From an uncultured Bacteroidales bacterium (lineage in GTDB: Bacteria; Bacteroidota; Bacteroidia; Bacteroidales; P3): DNA of 64,000 bases. Both the position numbers and the translations under genes were made by a program. Below are positions 17,334 through 25,877 of this stretch, in pieces (within the stretch, counting starts at the first letter, position 1; each line of letters begins with the position of its first letter). The stretch is taken from contig ONEY01000013.1 in NCBI GenBank assembly GCA_900316965.1, forward strand, positions 18,632-82,631, in the 5' to 3' direction. The notes beneath the pieces are model-generated. The model searched no databases, was not told the origin of the DNA, and worked only from the letters and a program-made list of their open reading frames with translations.

Positions 17334-18317
17334 TTATATTTCTTTCAATGATATAGCTAGTTCTTGCAGCATTTGGCGGTATTTGTTGTCGGGGAAGACT
17401 TCGAGCGATGTCAAAGCGCTGTCTATGTATTTGGATAGTACGCGCGACGCCAGCAGAAGTCCGTTGTTTTCGATGACAAATGCCAATGCCTTGCCCATAT
17501 TCGTTGGGTCGATTGTCTCGTTGTTGAGTATTTGCAATATGTCGTTGCGATCGTTGGCGCCGCTGTTGCGTAGTGCCAATATTAGCGGCAGGGTGCAGCG
17601 TTTCTCTACTAGGTCGTTGCCTTGGGTTTTGCCCGAGCGCGACGAAGGCATATAGTCGAGGATGTCGTCGCGTATTTGGAAGGCCATGCCCAGGGCTTCG
17701 CCAAATTCCTTGGCGGCAGCGATCCTTCGGTCGTCATCGGTGGAGAATATGGCACCTGCTTGACAACTTAAAGCGATGAAAACGGCTGTCTTTTTGCGTA
17801 TTATGTCGAAATATACGCTCTCGTCGATGTCAAATTGTGAGTTGTATTGTTGTTGCAACAACTCGCCTTCGCTCATCTCGATGACGGTGTTGTTGATGAT
17901 TTCTGTCACTTTTTTGTTGTCGACTTCGTTGACGGCCATCATCACTTTGGCTAGGAAGTAGTCGCCGGCAAGTACGGCTACCTTGTTGTTGTAGAGCTTG
18001 TTGATGGTGGCTGAGCCGCGTCGCATTTCGGAGCGGTCGACAACATCGTCGTGAAGGAGTGTGCTGTTGTGTAGCGCCTCGATGGCGGCGGCTATTTTGA
18101 AGATGGGGTTGTCTTTTTTGGCCGTGAGGGGAAATCCGCAGCAGCAGGCGCTGAGGAGCATTAGTGTGGGACGTAGGTGCTTGCCCTGGCGTGCCAGCAA
18201 ATGGTGCGCAATCTCCTCTAGTATTGTTACTTCCGAACTGTCGGTGAGCTCTTTGTAAGCTGACTGAAAGTGGGAGAGGATGGGGGTCAATGTTTTTTCT
18301 ATTTCGGATAGTTGCAT
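17334..18317 (-). CDS. Polyprenyl diphosphate synthase (327 aa)
   Basis: Trans-prenyl chain elongation for the quinone side chain or carrier lipids. First aspartate-rich motif LLHDDVVDRSEMRRG (DDVVD at 90-94), second FQIRDDILDY (DDILD at 217-221), plus GKHLRPTL upstream: the complete set for an IspB/HepPP-type enzyme. Length 327 fits octaprenyl/solanesyl-type synthases. It lies 14 bp downstream of the thioesterase gene on the same strand. Chain length cannot be read with certainty. Confidence 0.92.
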   Translation of the reverse strand: MQLSEIEKTLTPILSHFQSAYKELTDSSEVTILEEIAHHLLARQGKHLRPTLMLLSACCCGFPLTAKKDNPIFKIAAAIEALHNSTLLHDDVVDRSEMRRGSATINKLYNNKVAVLAGDYFLAKVMMAVNEVDNKKVTEIINNTVIEMSEGELLQQQYNSQFDIDESVYFDIIRKKTAVFIALSCQAGAIFSTDDDRRIAAAKEFGEALGMAFQIRDDILDYMPSSRSGKTQGNDLVEKRCTLPLILALRNSGANDRNDILQILNNETIDPTNMGKALAFVIENNGLLLASRVLSKYIDSALTSLEVFPDNKYRQMLQELAISLKEI

Positions 18318-18331
18318 GGGTAGTTGGTTTG

Positions 18332-18778
18332 TCAGAAGTTGGAGGTTGGTATTCGCGCCCCTGTCGTGGTTATCAGGGCGATGTGGCGTTGGCTCTCATC
18401 GATGATGTCTATCTCGAAGACGGCTTGTGTGCGACCTTGTTTGATGCATTTTGACGTGGCTGTAAGCTTGTCGCCTTTCGTGGCGTTGAGGAAGTGTATT
18501 GTCGATGTTGATGACACCCACTCTAATGTCGGCTCTTCGCTGCTGGTGGTGGCGAGGAGGCCGCTGTTGGCGGCAATGGCAAAGGTGAAGTCGGCCAGGG
18601 TGAAGATTACGCCTCCCATCACGGCTCCTCGCGCGTTGCGATGACATTGTGCCAATTGCAGCGTACAGATGGTGCTGTCGCGCCTTACCGTCTCTATTGT
18701 TATGCCGGTAAGTTCGGTGGCATATTTGTCGTCGGCAAAGACTTTGCGCGCTCTTTGGGTTAGTTCGTCCATCGACAA
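18332..18778 (-). CDS. PaaI-type hotdog thioesterase (148 aa)
   Basis: Acyl-CoA thioesterase-like protein of the PaaI/YbgC hotdog group. The signature RNARGAVMGGVIFTLADFTF (about 47-66) contains the Gly-rich turn, with the Asp in TLAD as the usual catalytic acid, followed by a beta-sheet half (ATSKCIKQGRTQAVFEID). Length typical. Sits between dapA and the prenyl synthase gene with short gaps, so probably part of the same transcript. Substrate unknown. Confidence 0.82.
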   Translation of the reverse strand: MSMDELTQRARKVFADDKYATELTGITIETVRRDSTICTLQLAQCHRNARGAVMGGVIFTLADFTFAIAANSGLLATTSSEEPTLEWVSSTSTIHFLNATKGDKLTATSKCIKQGRTQAVFEIDIIDESQRHIALITTTGARIPTSNF

Positions 18779-18800
18779 TTGTTATGTTTGTTGTTGTCTT

Positions 18801-19682
18801 TTACTGTATTGAGAGTTCTTTGAGTTTGTTGTACAGCACCTTAGACACTTTGGTCAGGGGGAGTCGCAGCTGGTTCATAATGCGACCTTCGATTTCGAGA
18901 AGGGCTTTGATGCCGCCGGGATTGCCCTCTTCGAAGATGGCATGCATTAGTGGCAGCATGCTGTAGTGGATGGGGAGTGCTTTCTTCATGTCGCCTTTGA
19001 GGGCATAATGCACCATGTCGGACATCTCTTTGGGTCGTGCGTTGGCAATAACGGATATCACTCCCGAGGCTCCCATGGCGATCATGGGAAGGGTGAGGGC
19101 GTCGTCGCCGGAGATGACTTTGAAACCTGCCGGTTTGCAACGCAGAATCTCCATGATTTGCTGCATGTTGCCCGAGGCCTCTTTGATGCCGATGATGTTG
19201 GAGTTCTCTTCGGCGAGCTGGAGGGTGGTTTCGGCGGCAAGGTTGCACGAGGTGCGACCGGGCACGTTGTAGAGTACTACTGGTACCGGCGACGCGTCGG
19301 CAATGCTTTTGAAATGCTCTACCAATCCTCGCTGCTGGGGCTTGTTGTAGTAGGGGGTTACGGATAGTATGGCGCCGATGCCGTCAAAGTTGGTTTGGCT
19401 TATGACGTCGGTGACGGCGCGTGTGTTGTTGCCTCCCATGCCTAGCATGATGGGCACTCGGTTGTTGACGCTTTCGACAATAAACTGCAGAAGTGCTGTG
19501 CGTTCGCTTTCTGTCATCGTGGCTGCCTCGCTGGTGGTGCCTAGCGCCACAATATAATCTACTCCTGAGTTGATGACATAGTCAATCAGCTGTTCCAGTT
19601 TACTGAAATCTATGGTTTCCTGTTTTCTGAAAGGCGTTATCAGAGCAACACCTGTTCCTACAAATGGATCTTTCTTTGCCAT
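18801..19682 (-). CDS. dapA: 4-hydroxy-tetrahydrodipicolinate synthase
   Basis: Condenses pyruvate with aspartate semialdehyde in lysine/diaminopimelate synthesis. TIM-barrel signatures are intact: LGTTSEAATM (substrate-binding TT at 49-50), LYNVPGRT (Tyr138 of the catalytic triad, Arg143) and IGIKEASG with the Schiff-base Lys167. Length 293 is standard. First gene of a probable minus-strand transcript dapA, thioesterase, prenyl synthase. The 320-bp gap upstream holds the tandem repeats of the neighbouring NfnAB gene tail. Confidence 0.97.
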   Translation of the reverse strand: MAKKDPFVGTGVALITPFRKQETIDFSKLEQLIDYVINSGVDYIVALGTTSEAATMTESERTALLQFIVESVNNRVPIMLGMGGNNTRAVTDVISQTNFDGIGAILSVTPYYNKPQQRGLVEHFKSIADASPVPVVLYNVPGRTSCNLAAETTLQLAEENSNIIGIKEASGNMQQIMEILRCKPAGFKVISGDDALTLPMIAMGASGVISVIANARPKEMSDMVHYALKGDMKKALPIHYSMLPLMHAIFEEGNPGGIKALLEIEGRIMNQLRLPLTKVSKVLYNKLKELSIQ

Positions 19683-19823
19683 ATTGATGTTTTCGTTTTT
19701 AGGGTTTTTGCTATAATTTTATGGCTTTAGCTTTACTTTAACTTATAGCCATTAAAATGTAATTTCTCAGTTGATTATATTGTATTTTATAATTTGTTTC
19801 ACTCTCTATTTGCTCTATTTGCG
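19683..19823. other. AT-rich spacer upstream of dapA
   Basis: AT-rich, no ORF; presumably carries the dapA promoter on the minus strand, though no clear TAnnTTTG is visible there. Confidence 0.4.
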
Positions 19824-20056
19824 CGACAGATCTTGGTCGATCTTTTTTGCTGCTTGTCGTCCGGCGCCTTTTCAATTATTTATATTTTATATAAATATTT
19901 TTTATTCTTTATTTATTCGACAGATCTTGGTCGATCTTTTTTGCTGCTTGTCGTCCGGCGCCTTTTTAATTATTTATATTTTATATAAATATATTTTATT
20001 CTTTATTTATGCGACAGATCTTGGTCGATCTTTTTTGCTGCCTGGCGTCCGGCACC
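19824..20056 (-). repeat. 94-bp tandem repeat, 2.5 copies, made from the 3' end of the NfnAB-type gene
   Basis: Copies begin at 19824, 19918 and 20012 (period exactly 94). The third copy is the real end of the gene at 20003-22303. The two extra copies each carry, on the minus strand, codons for GAGRQAAKKIDQDLS followed by NK and a stop, plus the AT-rich 3' flank. Between gene and copies the differences are mostly synonymous (for example Arg CGC/CGA and Gln CAG/CAA); one changes the residue before the final Lys from His to Asn. Confidence 0.9.
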
Positions 20057-22303
20057 CATTGCAAGAATTACTGTTGCGGCTCCGCTAACGGCGTCGCCAC
20101 CGGCATAAACGTTGGGTCGCGAGGTGGCGCACTCGTCGTCGGCAATGATTCCGCCCCATTTCTCGGTGTCCAAACCTGGGGTGGTGTTTTTGATAAGTGG
20201 GTTGGGACTTGTGCCCAAAGCGACGATGAGGTTGTCGAAACTCATCTCTTTTTCGCTGCCTTCGATGACTTGGAAGCTGCGACGTCCCGATGCGTCGACA
20301 TCGCCCATGGCCATGCTAACGACTACAACACCAGCCATGTTGCCGTTGCCGTCGTCGACGACTTTGACGGGGTTGGTGAGGAAGCAGAACTCGATACCTT
20401 CCTCTTTGGCGTGGTGAACCTCTTCTTTGCGCGCGGGCATGTCTTCCTCGTCGCGGCGATAGATGACGGTGACTTCGCATCCTAGGCGTCGTGCTGTGCG
20501 TGCGGCGTCCATGGCTACGTTGCCGCCTCCCACTACGGCCACTCGCTTGCCAAGCACTATGGGGGTGTCGTACCCTTTGTCGTAGCCGTGCATGAGGTTG
20601 GTGCGTGTGAGCAGCTCGTTGGCTGAGGTTACTCCGACGAGGGTTTCGCCAGGTATGTTCAAAAACTTTGGCAATCCCGCTCCGCTGGCGATATAGATGG
20701 CTTCGTATCCATGTTTGGTCATGAGGTCGTCGATGGTGACTGTGCGTCCCACGATGACGTTGGTGATGATTTCGACTCCGAGCTTTTTGAGGTTTTCTAT
20801 CTCGGGTTCAACGATTTTCTGTTTGGGAAGACGAAACTCGGGTATGCCGTAGACGAGTACGCCACCGGCATGTTGGAGGGCTTCGAAAATGGTCACTTTG
20901 TAACCTTTCCTGGCCAAATCGCCCGCACAGGTCAACCCTGAAGGACCGCTGCCGATGACGGCAACTTTCTTGCCGTTGGTTTTGCATGCCTCGTGGGCTT
21001 GCTTGACAACTTCTTCGTCGCTGCCGCCATGCGACCTCTTCCAGTCGGCGACAAAGCGCTCGAGGGCGCCTATGGCTATGGGTTGGCCTTTGACTCCAAG
21101 CAGGCAGGAGCCTTCGCATTGCATCTCCTGCGGACATACTCGTCCGCATACCGCCGGCAAGGCGGAGTCTTCGGCTATGATGTGGCTGGCTTTCTCAAAG
21201 TTACGCTCTTTGATGGCGGCGATGAATTCGGGTATTTTGATTCCAACGGGGCATTTGCCTACGCACATGGGCTTCTTGCAATGGAGGCAACGATGGGCTT
21301 CGGCTACGGCTTGCTCTTCGCTAAAGCCTAGCGACACTTCGTCGAAATTGTGTATTCTCTCTTTGGGATCTTGCTCGAGGGGTTTTTGCCGCTCTTTGGC
21401 GGCTTCGGTTTCTAGCTGACTCTCAACGGCATGGGTGAGGTTGCAGCGGTGACCTTCCTCGCTGGTGGCTATACGGTATTTCTTGGCGTCGGGACGCGCA
21501 AGGCGTTTCATGGCGCCGTCGAAGTCGACAAGGTGACCGTCGAATTCGGGCCCGTCGACGCAGGTGAATTTCACCTTGCCTCCTACTGTTGTGCGGCAGG
21601 CGCCACACATGCCTGTGCCGTCGACCATCATGGAGTTGAGCGACACAATGGTGGGTAGGTCGTAGTTTTTGGTGAGCAACGAGACAAACTTCATCATGGG
21701 CAGCGGACCTATGGCTACGCAGCAGGTGTAGCGGACGCCGCTTTCGACGAGTTCTTTGATCTTGTCGGTGACCAAACCGTGCTGGCCGTAGGAACCATCG
21801 TCGGTCATAATGTACAGGTTGTCGCACACTTTGGACATTTTGTCCTCAAAAAAGAGTAGGCCTCGGTTGCGTGCGCCTATTATCACGTCGCATGCGATAC
21901 CATTCTCATGCGCCCATTTGGCTTGTGGATAGATGGGCGCCGTGCCTACACCGCCAGCAACAAAGAGTATTCTTTTCTCCTCGCCCTTGCTCCATGCGTC
22001 GAGTTTGGCGCTGTCCATAATCTCGCCTTTGTTGCCCAGAGGTCCCACTATGGTGAAGATGCTGTCGCCTTCGTTGAGTGCGGCAAGTCTTTGTGTCGAC
22101 TCGCCAACAATCTGGAAAACAATGGTGACGCTGTCTCTCTCCTTGTCGATGTCGCAGATGGTGAGGGGCACGCGCTCGCCTTTGTCGTGTGGTATGACGA
22201 TGACAAATTGTCCTGGTTTCCCCGATTGGGCAATCCAAGGTGTCTCGATGTCCATCAGGACAATGTTCTCGGTCAATTGTTCGCGGTGTAGTATCTTATA
22301 CAT
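20003..22303 (-). CDS. Fused NfnAB-type flavoprotein: ferredoxin-NADP reductase-like plus glutamate-synthase small-subunit-like (766 aa)
   Basis: Annotated in relatives as bifunctional dihydroorotate dehydrogenase B NAD-binding subunit/NADPH-dependent glutamate synthase; the two halves match the NfnA and NfnB subunits of the electron-bifurcating NADH-dependent ferredoxin:NADP oxidoreductase. N-terminal half: FAD motif (RVPLTICD), NAD motif LFVAGGVGTAPIYPQ, and a [2Fe-2S] cluster region with GMCGACRTTVGGK. C-terminal half: two [4Fe-4S] motifs (HRCLHCKKPMCVGKCPVG, CGRVCPQEMQCEGSC) and two dinucleotide motifs (VAVIGSGPSGLTCAGDLA, RVAVVGGGNVAMDAA). No glutamine amidotransferase domain, so glutamate synthesis is unlikely. 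Its 3' end is tandemly triplicated. Confidence 0.88.
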   Translation of the reverse strand: MYKILHREQLTENIVLMDIETPWIAQSGKPGQFVIVIPHDKGERVPLTICDIDKERDSVTIVFQIVGESTQRLAALNEGDSIFTIVGPLGNKGEIMDSAKLDAWSKGEEKRILFVAGGVGTAPIYPQAKWAHENGIACDVIIGARNRGLLFFEDKMSKVCDNLYIMTDDGSYGQHGLVTDKIKELVESGVRYTCCVAIGPLPMMKFVSLLTKNYDLPTIVSLNSMMVDGTGMCGACRTTVGGKVKFTCVDGPEFDGHLVDFDGAMKRLARPDAKKYRIATSEEGHRCNLTHAVESQLETEAAKERQKPLEQDPKERIHNFDEVSLGFSEEQAVAEAHRCLHCKKPMCVGKCPVGIKIPEFIAAIKERNFEKASHIIAEDSALPAVCGRVCPQEMQCEGSCLLGVKGQPIAIGALERFVADWKRSHGGSDEEVVKQAHEACKTNGKKVAVIGSGPSGLTCAGDLARKGYKVTIFEALQHAGGVLVYGIPEFRLPKQKIVEPEIENLKKLGVEIITNVIVGRTVTIDDLMTKHGYEAIYIASGAGLPKFLNIPGETLVGVTSANELLTRTNLMHGYDKGYDTPIVLGKRVAVVGGGNVAMDAARTARRLGCEVTVIYRRDEEDMPARKEEVHHAKEEGIEFCFLTNPVKVVDDGNGNMAGVVVVSMAMGDVDASGRRSFQVIEGSEKEMSFDNLIVALGTSPNPLIKNTTPGLDTEKWGGIIADDECATSRPNVYAGGDAVSGAATVILAMGAGRQAAKKIDQDLSHK

Positions 22304-22363
22304 GATGATCTGGTTTTGGTCGTGTTAATGACTATGGAATAGTGGATAATGAATGGGGTGGGG

Positions 22364-22942
22364 TTATCTCCGCAACAGGCGGTCGATGTATGCTACTTGA
22401 CGATGGCGGGGGTTGCCTTCGTAGTTGAGGATGACATAGTCGGCAAGGTCCATCTTCTCCTCGGCCGACATCTGGTTGCGCATTCTCGCTTCTAGGATGT
22501 CGCGACCTACGCCGTCTCTGATTTCCAATCTTTTGAGACGCTCTTCTTTTTCGAGATACACGGCGACGACTTTGTCAAGGTGGCGCTGAAGCCCGTATTC
22601 GAAGATGATGGCCGACTCGAGTATCACATATTCAGCCTTCTGCTGACTTGCCCATGTTTGGAAGTCGTTCATGACTCGGGGATGTACCAATGCGTTGAGG
22701 GCTTGCAGCTTGGCTTTGTCGTTGAAAACGATGGAGGCTATTCTCTTTTTGTCGACATTGCCTTGTGGGTCGAAGACTTCGTCGCCAAGCAAGTTGGCTA
22801 CCGATTTGAGAAACTCGGGCTCGTTGTAATAGCTTGCCGCATGGGTGTCGGCAATGAAGCAGGGTACGCCTATCTCCTCAAAGACATGCAACACTGTGGT
22901 TTTGCCACAGCCAATACCTCCTGTGAGTCCTACAAGTGTCAT
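22364..22942 (-). CDS. coaE: Dephospho-CoA kinase
   Basis: Last step of coenzyme A synthesis. P-loop GLTGGIGCGKTT (about 5-16), followed by CFIADTHAA (Asp of the substrate site) and the lid region RLKRLEIRDGVGRDILEARM. Length 192 is standard. Its ATG overlaps the stop of the YbbR-like gene (22939-22942), which points to translational coupling. Confidence 0.95.
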   Translation of the reverse strand: MTLVGLTGGIGCGKTTVLHVFEEIGVPCFIADTHAASYYNEPEFLKSVANLLGDEVFDPQGNVDKKRIASIVFNDKAKLQALNALVHPRVMNDFQTWASQQKAEYVILESAIIFEYGLQRHLDKVVAVYLEKEERLKRLEIRDGVGRDILEARMRNQMSAEEKMDLADYVILNYEGNPRHRQVAYIDRLLRR

Positions 22943-23931
22943 TCTATTGCTATGAATTGTATTTTGTTAGGCTTGATGTCTTTGATTTTTACTTTAGATG
23001 GGAACGAGGTTACCACGGCTCGAAAACTCTGGTTTGAGTCGCTCTCTTTGACGGCGTTGACGACAAAGGCGTCGGTGTTGATGTTGCTGTATTCGTTCTC
23101 GGGCACGAGATAGGTTACCGTGACGTGTGTGGGGTAGAGGTTGAGCTTTATGGAGGATGTTATGCCTATGGCTTTTCTGTCGACATTGACGGGCAGGGTG
23201 ATGTCTTTCTCTATGAATCGCTCAACGGGAAGATAGACTTTGATGCTCTTGGTGGATATCCTGAGGTCGGAATAACGCTCCCACACGGGTTCGAGGGCGA
23301 CAAGGTAGGTGCCACTTTCGCTTATGTTTCTAACCACTTGGCGGCGTGCTTTAAGGGCGTCTATCTTGTCGAGCGACGCTTTGCTGCCGTACAGCACTAT
23401 GCTGTCGGGCGCTATGCGTGGCTCGCCGTTGAGGCCGGCCATACCGTCAAATTGAAACTCGACATTGGATATGTCGGGACGGAAGGTACGGCTTTCGCGT
23501 TCGGCAAAGCGTATTTTGAGCTCCTTGGCAATGGGGACAATGTCGGTGACGCCTTTCAAATCTATCTGTTTGCGAATGCTGTCGAGATACTCTTCGGTGT
23601 TGAAAACCAACTTGTAGCCGTTGTTGACAACATGCTTGCTTAGCTGCTTGTCGGATTTTAGGATTTGGGAGGCGTCGAGATGGATGCTCTTTTTTTTGCG
23701 GTCGCGGTTGAAGGCGCGAAATCCGTTGCTGGTTATGTCTATCGCTATCTCGCTGTCTTGCTCGATGATGGCGTATTTGGCTGTGTCGATGCCGTCGAAA
23801 CATAATTCAAAGCTCTCTCTATATCTGTTTGGTTCAGACATAGAGGATACCACCCATATTATAAAGATGGCGAAAACGGAGAAGAGGAACCCTCTTGAAC
23901 GTTTTAACAAGAGCTTTAAATTATGTCTCAT
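22939..23931 (-). CDS. YbbR-like domain protein (330 aa)
   Basis: Single N-terminal membrane segment (GFLFSVFAIFIIWVVSSMS, about 14-32) followed by repeated YbbR-like beta domains, seen as segments such as VEFQFDGMAGLNG and VDRKAIGITSSIKLNLYPTHVTV. YbbR/CdaR proteins regulate the diadenylate cyclase CdaA in Firmicutes; in Bacteroidota the gene commonly sits beside coaE and yajC, as here. The role in this organism is unproven. Downstream gene coaE overlaps by 4 bp; yajC lies 21 bp upstream. Confidence 0.78.
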   Translation of the reverse strand: MRHNLKLLLKRSRGFLFSVFAIFIIWVVSSMSEPNRYRESFELCFDGIDTAKYAIIEQDSEIAIDITSNGFRAFNRDRKKKSIHLDASQILKSDKQLSKHVVNNGYKLVFNTEEYLDSIRKQIDLKGVTDIVPIAKELKIRFAERESRTFRPDISNVEFQFDGMAGLNGEPRIAPDSIVLYGSKASLDKIDALKARRQVVRNISESGTYLVALEPVWERYSDLRISTKSIKVYLPVERFIEKDITLPVNVDRKAIGITSSIKLNLYPTHVTVTYLVPENEYSNINTDAFVVNAVKESDSNQSFRAVVTSFPSKVKIKDIKPNKIQFIAIE

Positions 23932-23952
23932 CGATGATTGTAAAACAGAGTG

Positions 23953-24288
23953 TTAATTCTTTTCTTCTAAAGCGTTGTTGTCGTTGGTAACGGCTTGGAT
24001 GTAGCTCTTTTCGACGGTGATGATGACGCCGTTGGAGATTTCAACTTCGACGGTTGTGGCGTCGACGGAGTGTACTTTGCCGTAAATGCCGCCCGAGAAG
24101 GTTACGCGGTCGCCTTTCTTGAGTTGTTCGCGCATCTTGGCTTCTTCCTTGGCTTTCTTGTTTTGTGGACGAATCATAAGCAGCCACATGACGACGAAGA
24201 GGAGGATGATCATCCATAAACCGCCACCACCCATGGGATTGCCGCCAGCTGCGGGAGCTGCGTCGAGAAGGATATACAAAATGTTCAT
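23953..24288 (-). CDS. yajC: Preprotein translocase accessory subunit YajC
   Basis: Small membrane protein of the SecDF-YajC complex. One membrane helix (LWMIILLFVVMWLLMI, about 24-39) and the hallmark RPQNKKAKEE just after it, then the cytoplasmic GDRVTFSGGIYGKVHSVD domain. Length 111 is normal. Upstream of it lie three 11-bp AAGTACTAT-type repeats (24347-24379). Confidence 0.95.
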   Translation of the reverse strand: MNILYILLDAAPAAGGNPMGGGGLWMIILLFVVMWLLMIRPQNKKAKEEAKMREQLKKGDRVTFSGGIYGKVHSVDATTVEVEISNGVIITVEKSYIQAVTNDNNALEEKN

Positions 24289-24346
24289 TTTTCTAGTGTG
24301 TTTTTTGTTGTTATTTTATTATTTTTATTATTTCGTTTTTGATTGT

Positions 24347-24379
24347 AGGTACTATCTAAGTACTATTAAAGTACCATAA
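24347..24379 (-). repeat. 11-bp tandem repeat (AAGTACTATNN), three units, upstream of yajC
   Basis: Units AGGTACTATCT, AAGTACTATTA, AAGTACCATAA at exact 11-bp spacing, 58 bp upstream of the yajC start. The same unit, four times, lies upstream of tsaB at 35262-35305. Confidence 0.75.
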
Positions 24380-24400
24380 ATGTGCTGTCGCAAGGGTGGG

Positions 24401-24847
24401 TTACCTTACCGTTGCCGAGATGCGCAATTTGGTGCGCGCCGGTTGGGCGTTGGAGGCGACAATGACTTCTTTCATCTGCTGCCCCGACATGCCTTTCGAC
24501 TTGAACGACACGGTGATATATCCCGTTTTGCCAGGAGCTATTCTCTCGTGTGGATATTCGGCTACTGTGCAGCCGCACGAGGCATCGCAGCCGCTGATGA
24601 CGAGGTCGGCGTTGCCGGTGTTGGTGAACTTGAAGCTGTAGGAGATGTTCTCGCCGGCCATGAGCTGTCCGAAGTCGTGCATGTCGGTTTCGAAGGTTAT
24701 GCGTGGCATCTTCTGGCTTTCGTCGTAGCCTTCGGCACTATTGGGATTTTGTATGATGTCGACTCCGGCAGGTTTGTCTTTGCCGTTGTTGCATGCGGCA
24801 AGGAGTAGGAGGGCCGAGGCGACAATGAGTATTCTTTTTTTTGTCAT
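24401..24847 (-). CDS. DUF1573-domain lipoprotein (148 aa)
   Basis: Start at MTKKRIL (ATG ending at 24847) gives a lipobox LAAC; an ATG nine bases upstream (MYKMTKK) is equally possible. The single DUF1573 domain is recognised by HDFGQLMAGENISYSFKFTNTGN and ISGCDASCGCTVAEYP with its clustered Cys, a small beta-sandwich common in periplasmic proteins of this phylum. It follows nusB by 34 bp on the same strand. Exact role unknown. Confidence 0.85.
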   Translation of the reverse strand: MTKKRILIVASALLLLAACNNGKDKPAGVDIIQNPNSAEGYDESQKMPRITFETDMHDFGQLMAGENISYSFKFTNTGNADLVISGCDASCGCTVAEYPHERIAPGKTGYITVSFKSKGMSGQQMKEVIVASNAQPARTKLRISATVR

Positions 24848-24881
24848 CTTATACATTATAATATATTTGTTCTCGTATTCT

Positions 24882-25877
24882 TTAGTTGTCCTCGGGAGGC
24901 ACGTCGCCGTCGATGGCGGGGTCGTACATGCCGCGTTCGTTCTTGACAACTTTGCCGGCGACGCGAAGCTCTATCAACATTTTGTCGAGGATGCCGTTGA
25001 TGAACAGCTTGCTCTTCTCGGTCGAGAACTCTTTCGACAGCTCGATGTATTCGTCTACTGTTACGCGCTCGGGAATTGAGGGACAGCAGGTGAATTCGGT
25101 GACGGCCATATTGATGAGCAGGACGTCCATGAGTGCCACGCGGTCGAAATCCCAGTTTTGCAGGTGTTTTTTGATCATGCTCTCCACATCGTCGATATGG
25201 TTGTAGGTGTCGATGGTGAGCTTGCGGGCGAACTTGAAGTCGTTGGCGTCTTTCTCGTTGCGGCTGTCGTAGATTTGTGGACAAGGCGAGGCTTCGTTGG
25301 TGTTCTCTTCGGTACATTCCTTGAGGAGCATGTAGACATATTGTGCCACTTGGTCGAAGTCGTCTTCCCACAACAGGTCGCGTTCAAAGATGATTGAACG
25401 CAAAGCGTTGTCGTTCATCATTATTTTGAACACTTGTATGGCCAGATTGCGGTCGTCGTCGAATGTGGGATCGCTTATTGCGGCGTAATCCTGATATTGC
25501 TGCGACGTCTTGAGCTGGGTGAGTATCTTGCGGAAGATGTCGAAATGGTTCGACCAGTCGATGCTGAGGCGGTTCATCTGCTGCTTGAATTCAAAGCCGC
25601 TCTCGAGTCGTGATATAAATTTGTTGTCGGCAATGCGTTTCAGATAGTCGAGCTCCTTCTGCTGGGGGTTGAATTTTTGCATCTCCACCTCCATGATGCG
25701 TTCGGCGGTGAAAGTGAACTGGCTGAGCGTTGATAGTTGGTAAAGTCCAAGGTCGTTGAGGCGCATAACGTTGTGGTCGAAGGCTTTTACAAGCTCGTCG
25801 GCTGACGAAATTTGGTTGCACACACCTGCATAGATGGTTTGCAACGCTTTGGCGCGGAGGAAATGTCTGCTTAGCAT
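24882..25877 (-). CDS. nusB: Transcription antitermination protein NusB (long Bacteroidota form, 331 aa)
   Basis: NusB binds boxA RNA with NusE in rRNA antitermination. The first residues [17 protein letters not shown] and the C-terminal half ([53 protein letters not shown]) carry the NusB signature; the middle 150 residues are the extra helical insert usual in this phylum, so the length is not an anomaly. Its start overlaps the leuS stop by 7 bp. Acidic C-terminal tail. Confidence 0.9.
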   Translation of the reverse strand: MLSRHFLRAKALQTIYAGVCNQISSADELVKAFDHNVMRLNDLGLYQLSTLSQFTFTAERIMEVEMQKFNPQQKELDYLKRIADNKFISRLESGFEFKQQMNRLSIDWSNHFDIFRKILTQLKTSQQYQDYAAISDPTFDDDRNLAIQVFKIMMNDNALRSIIFERDLLWEDDFDQVAQYVYMLLKECTEENTNEASPCPQIYDSRNEKDANDFKFARKLTIDTYNHIDDVESMIKKHLQNWDFDRVALMDVLLINMAVTEFTCCPSIPERVTVDEYIELSKEFSTEKSKLFINGILDKMLIELRVAGKVVKNERGMYDPAIDGDVPPEDN

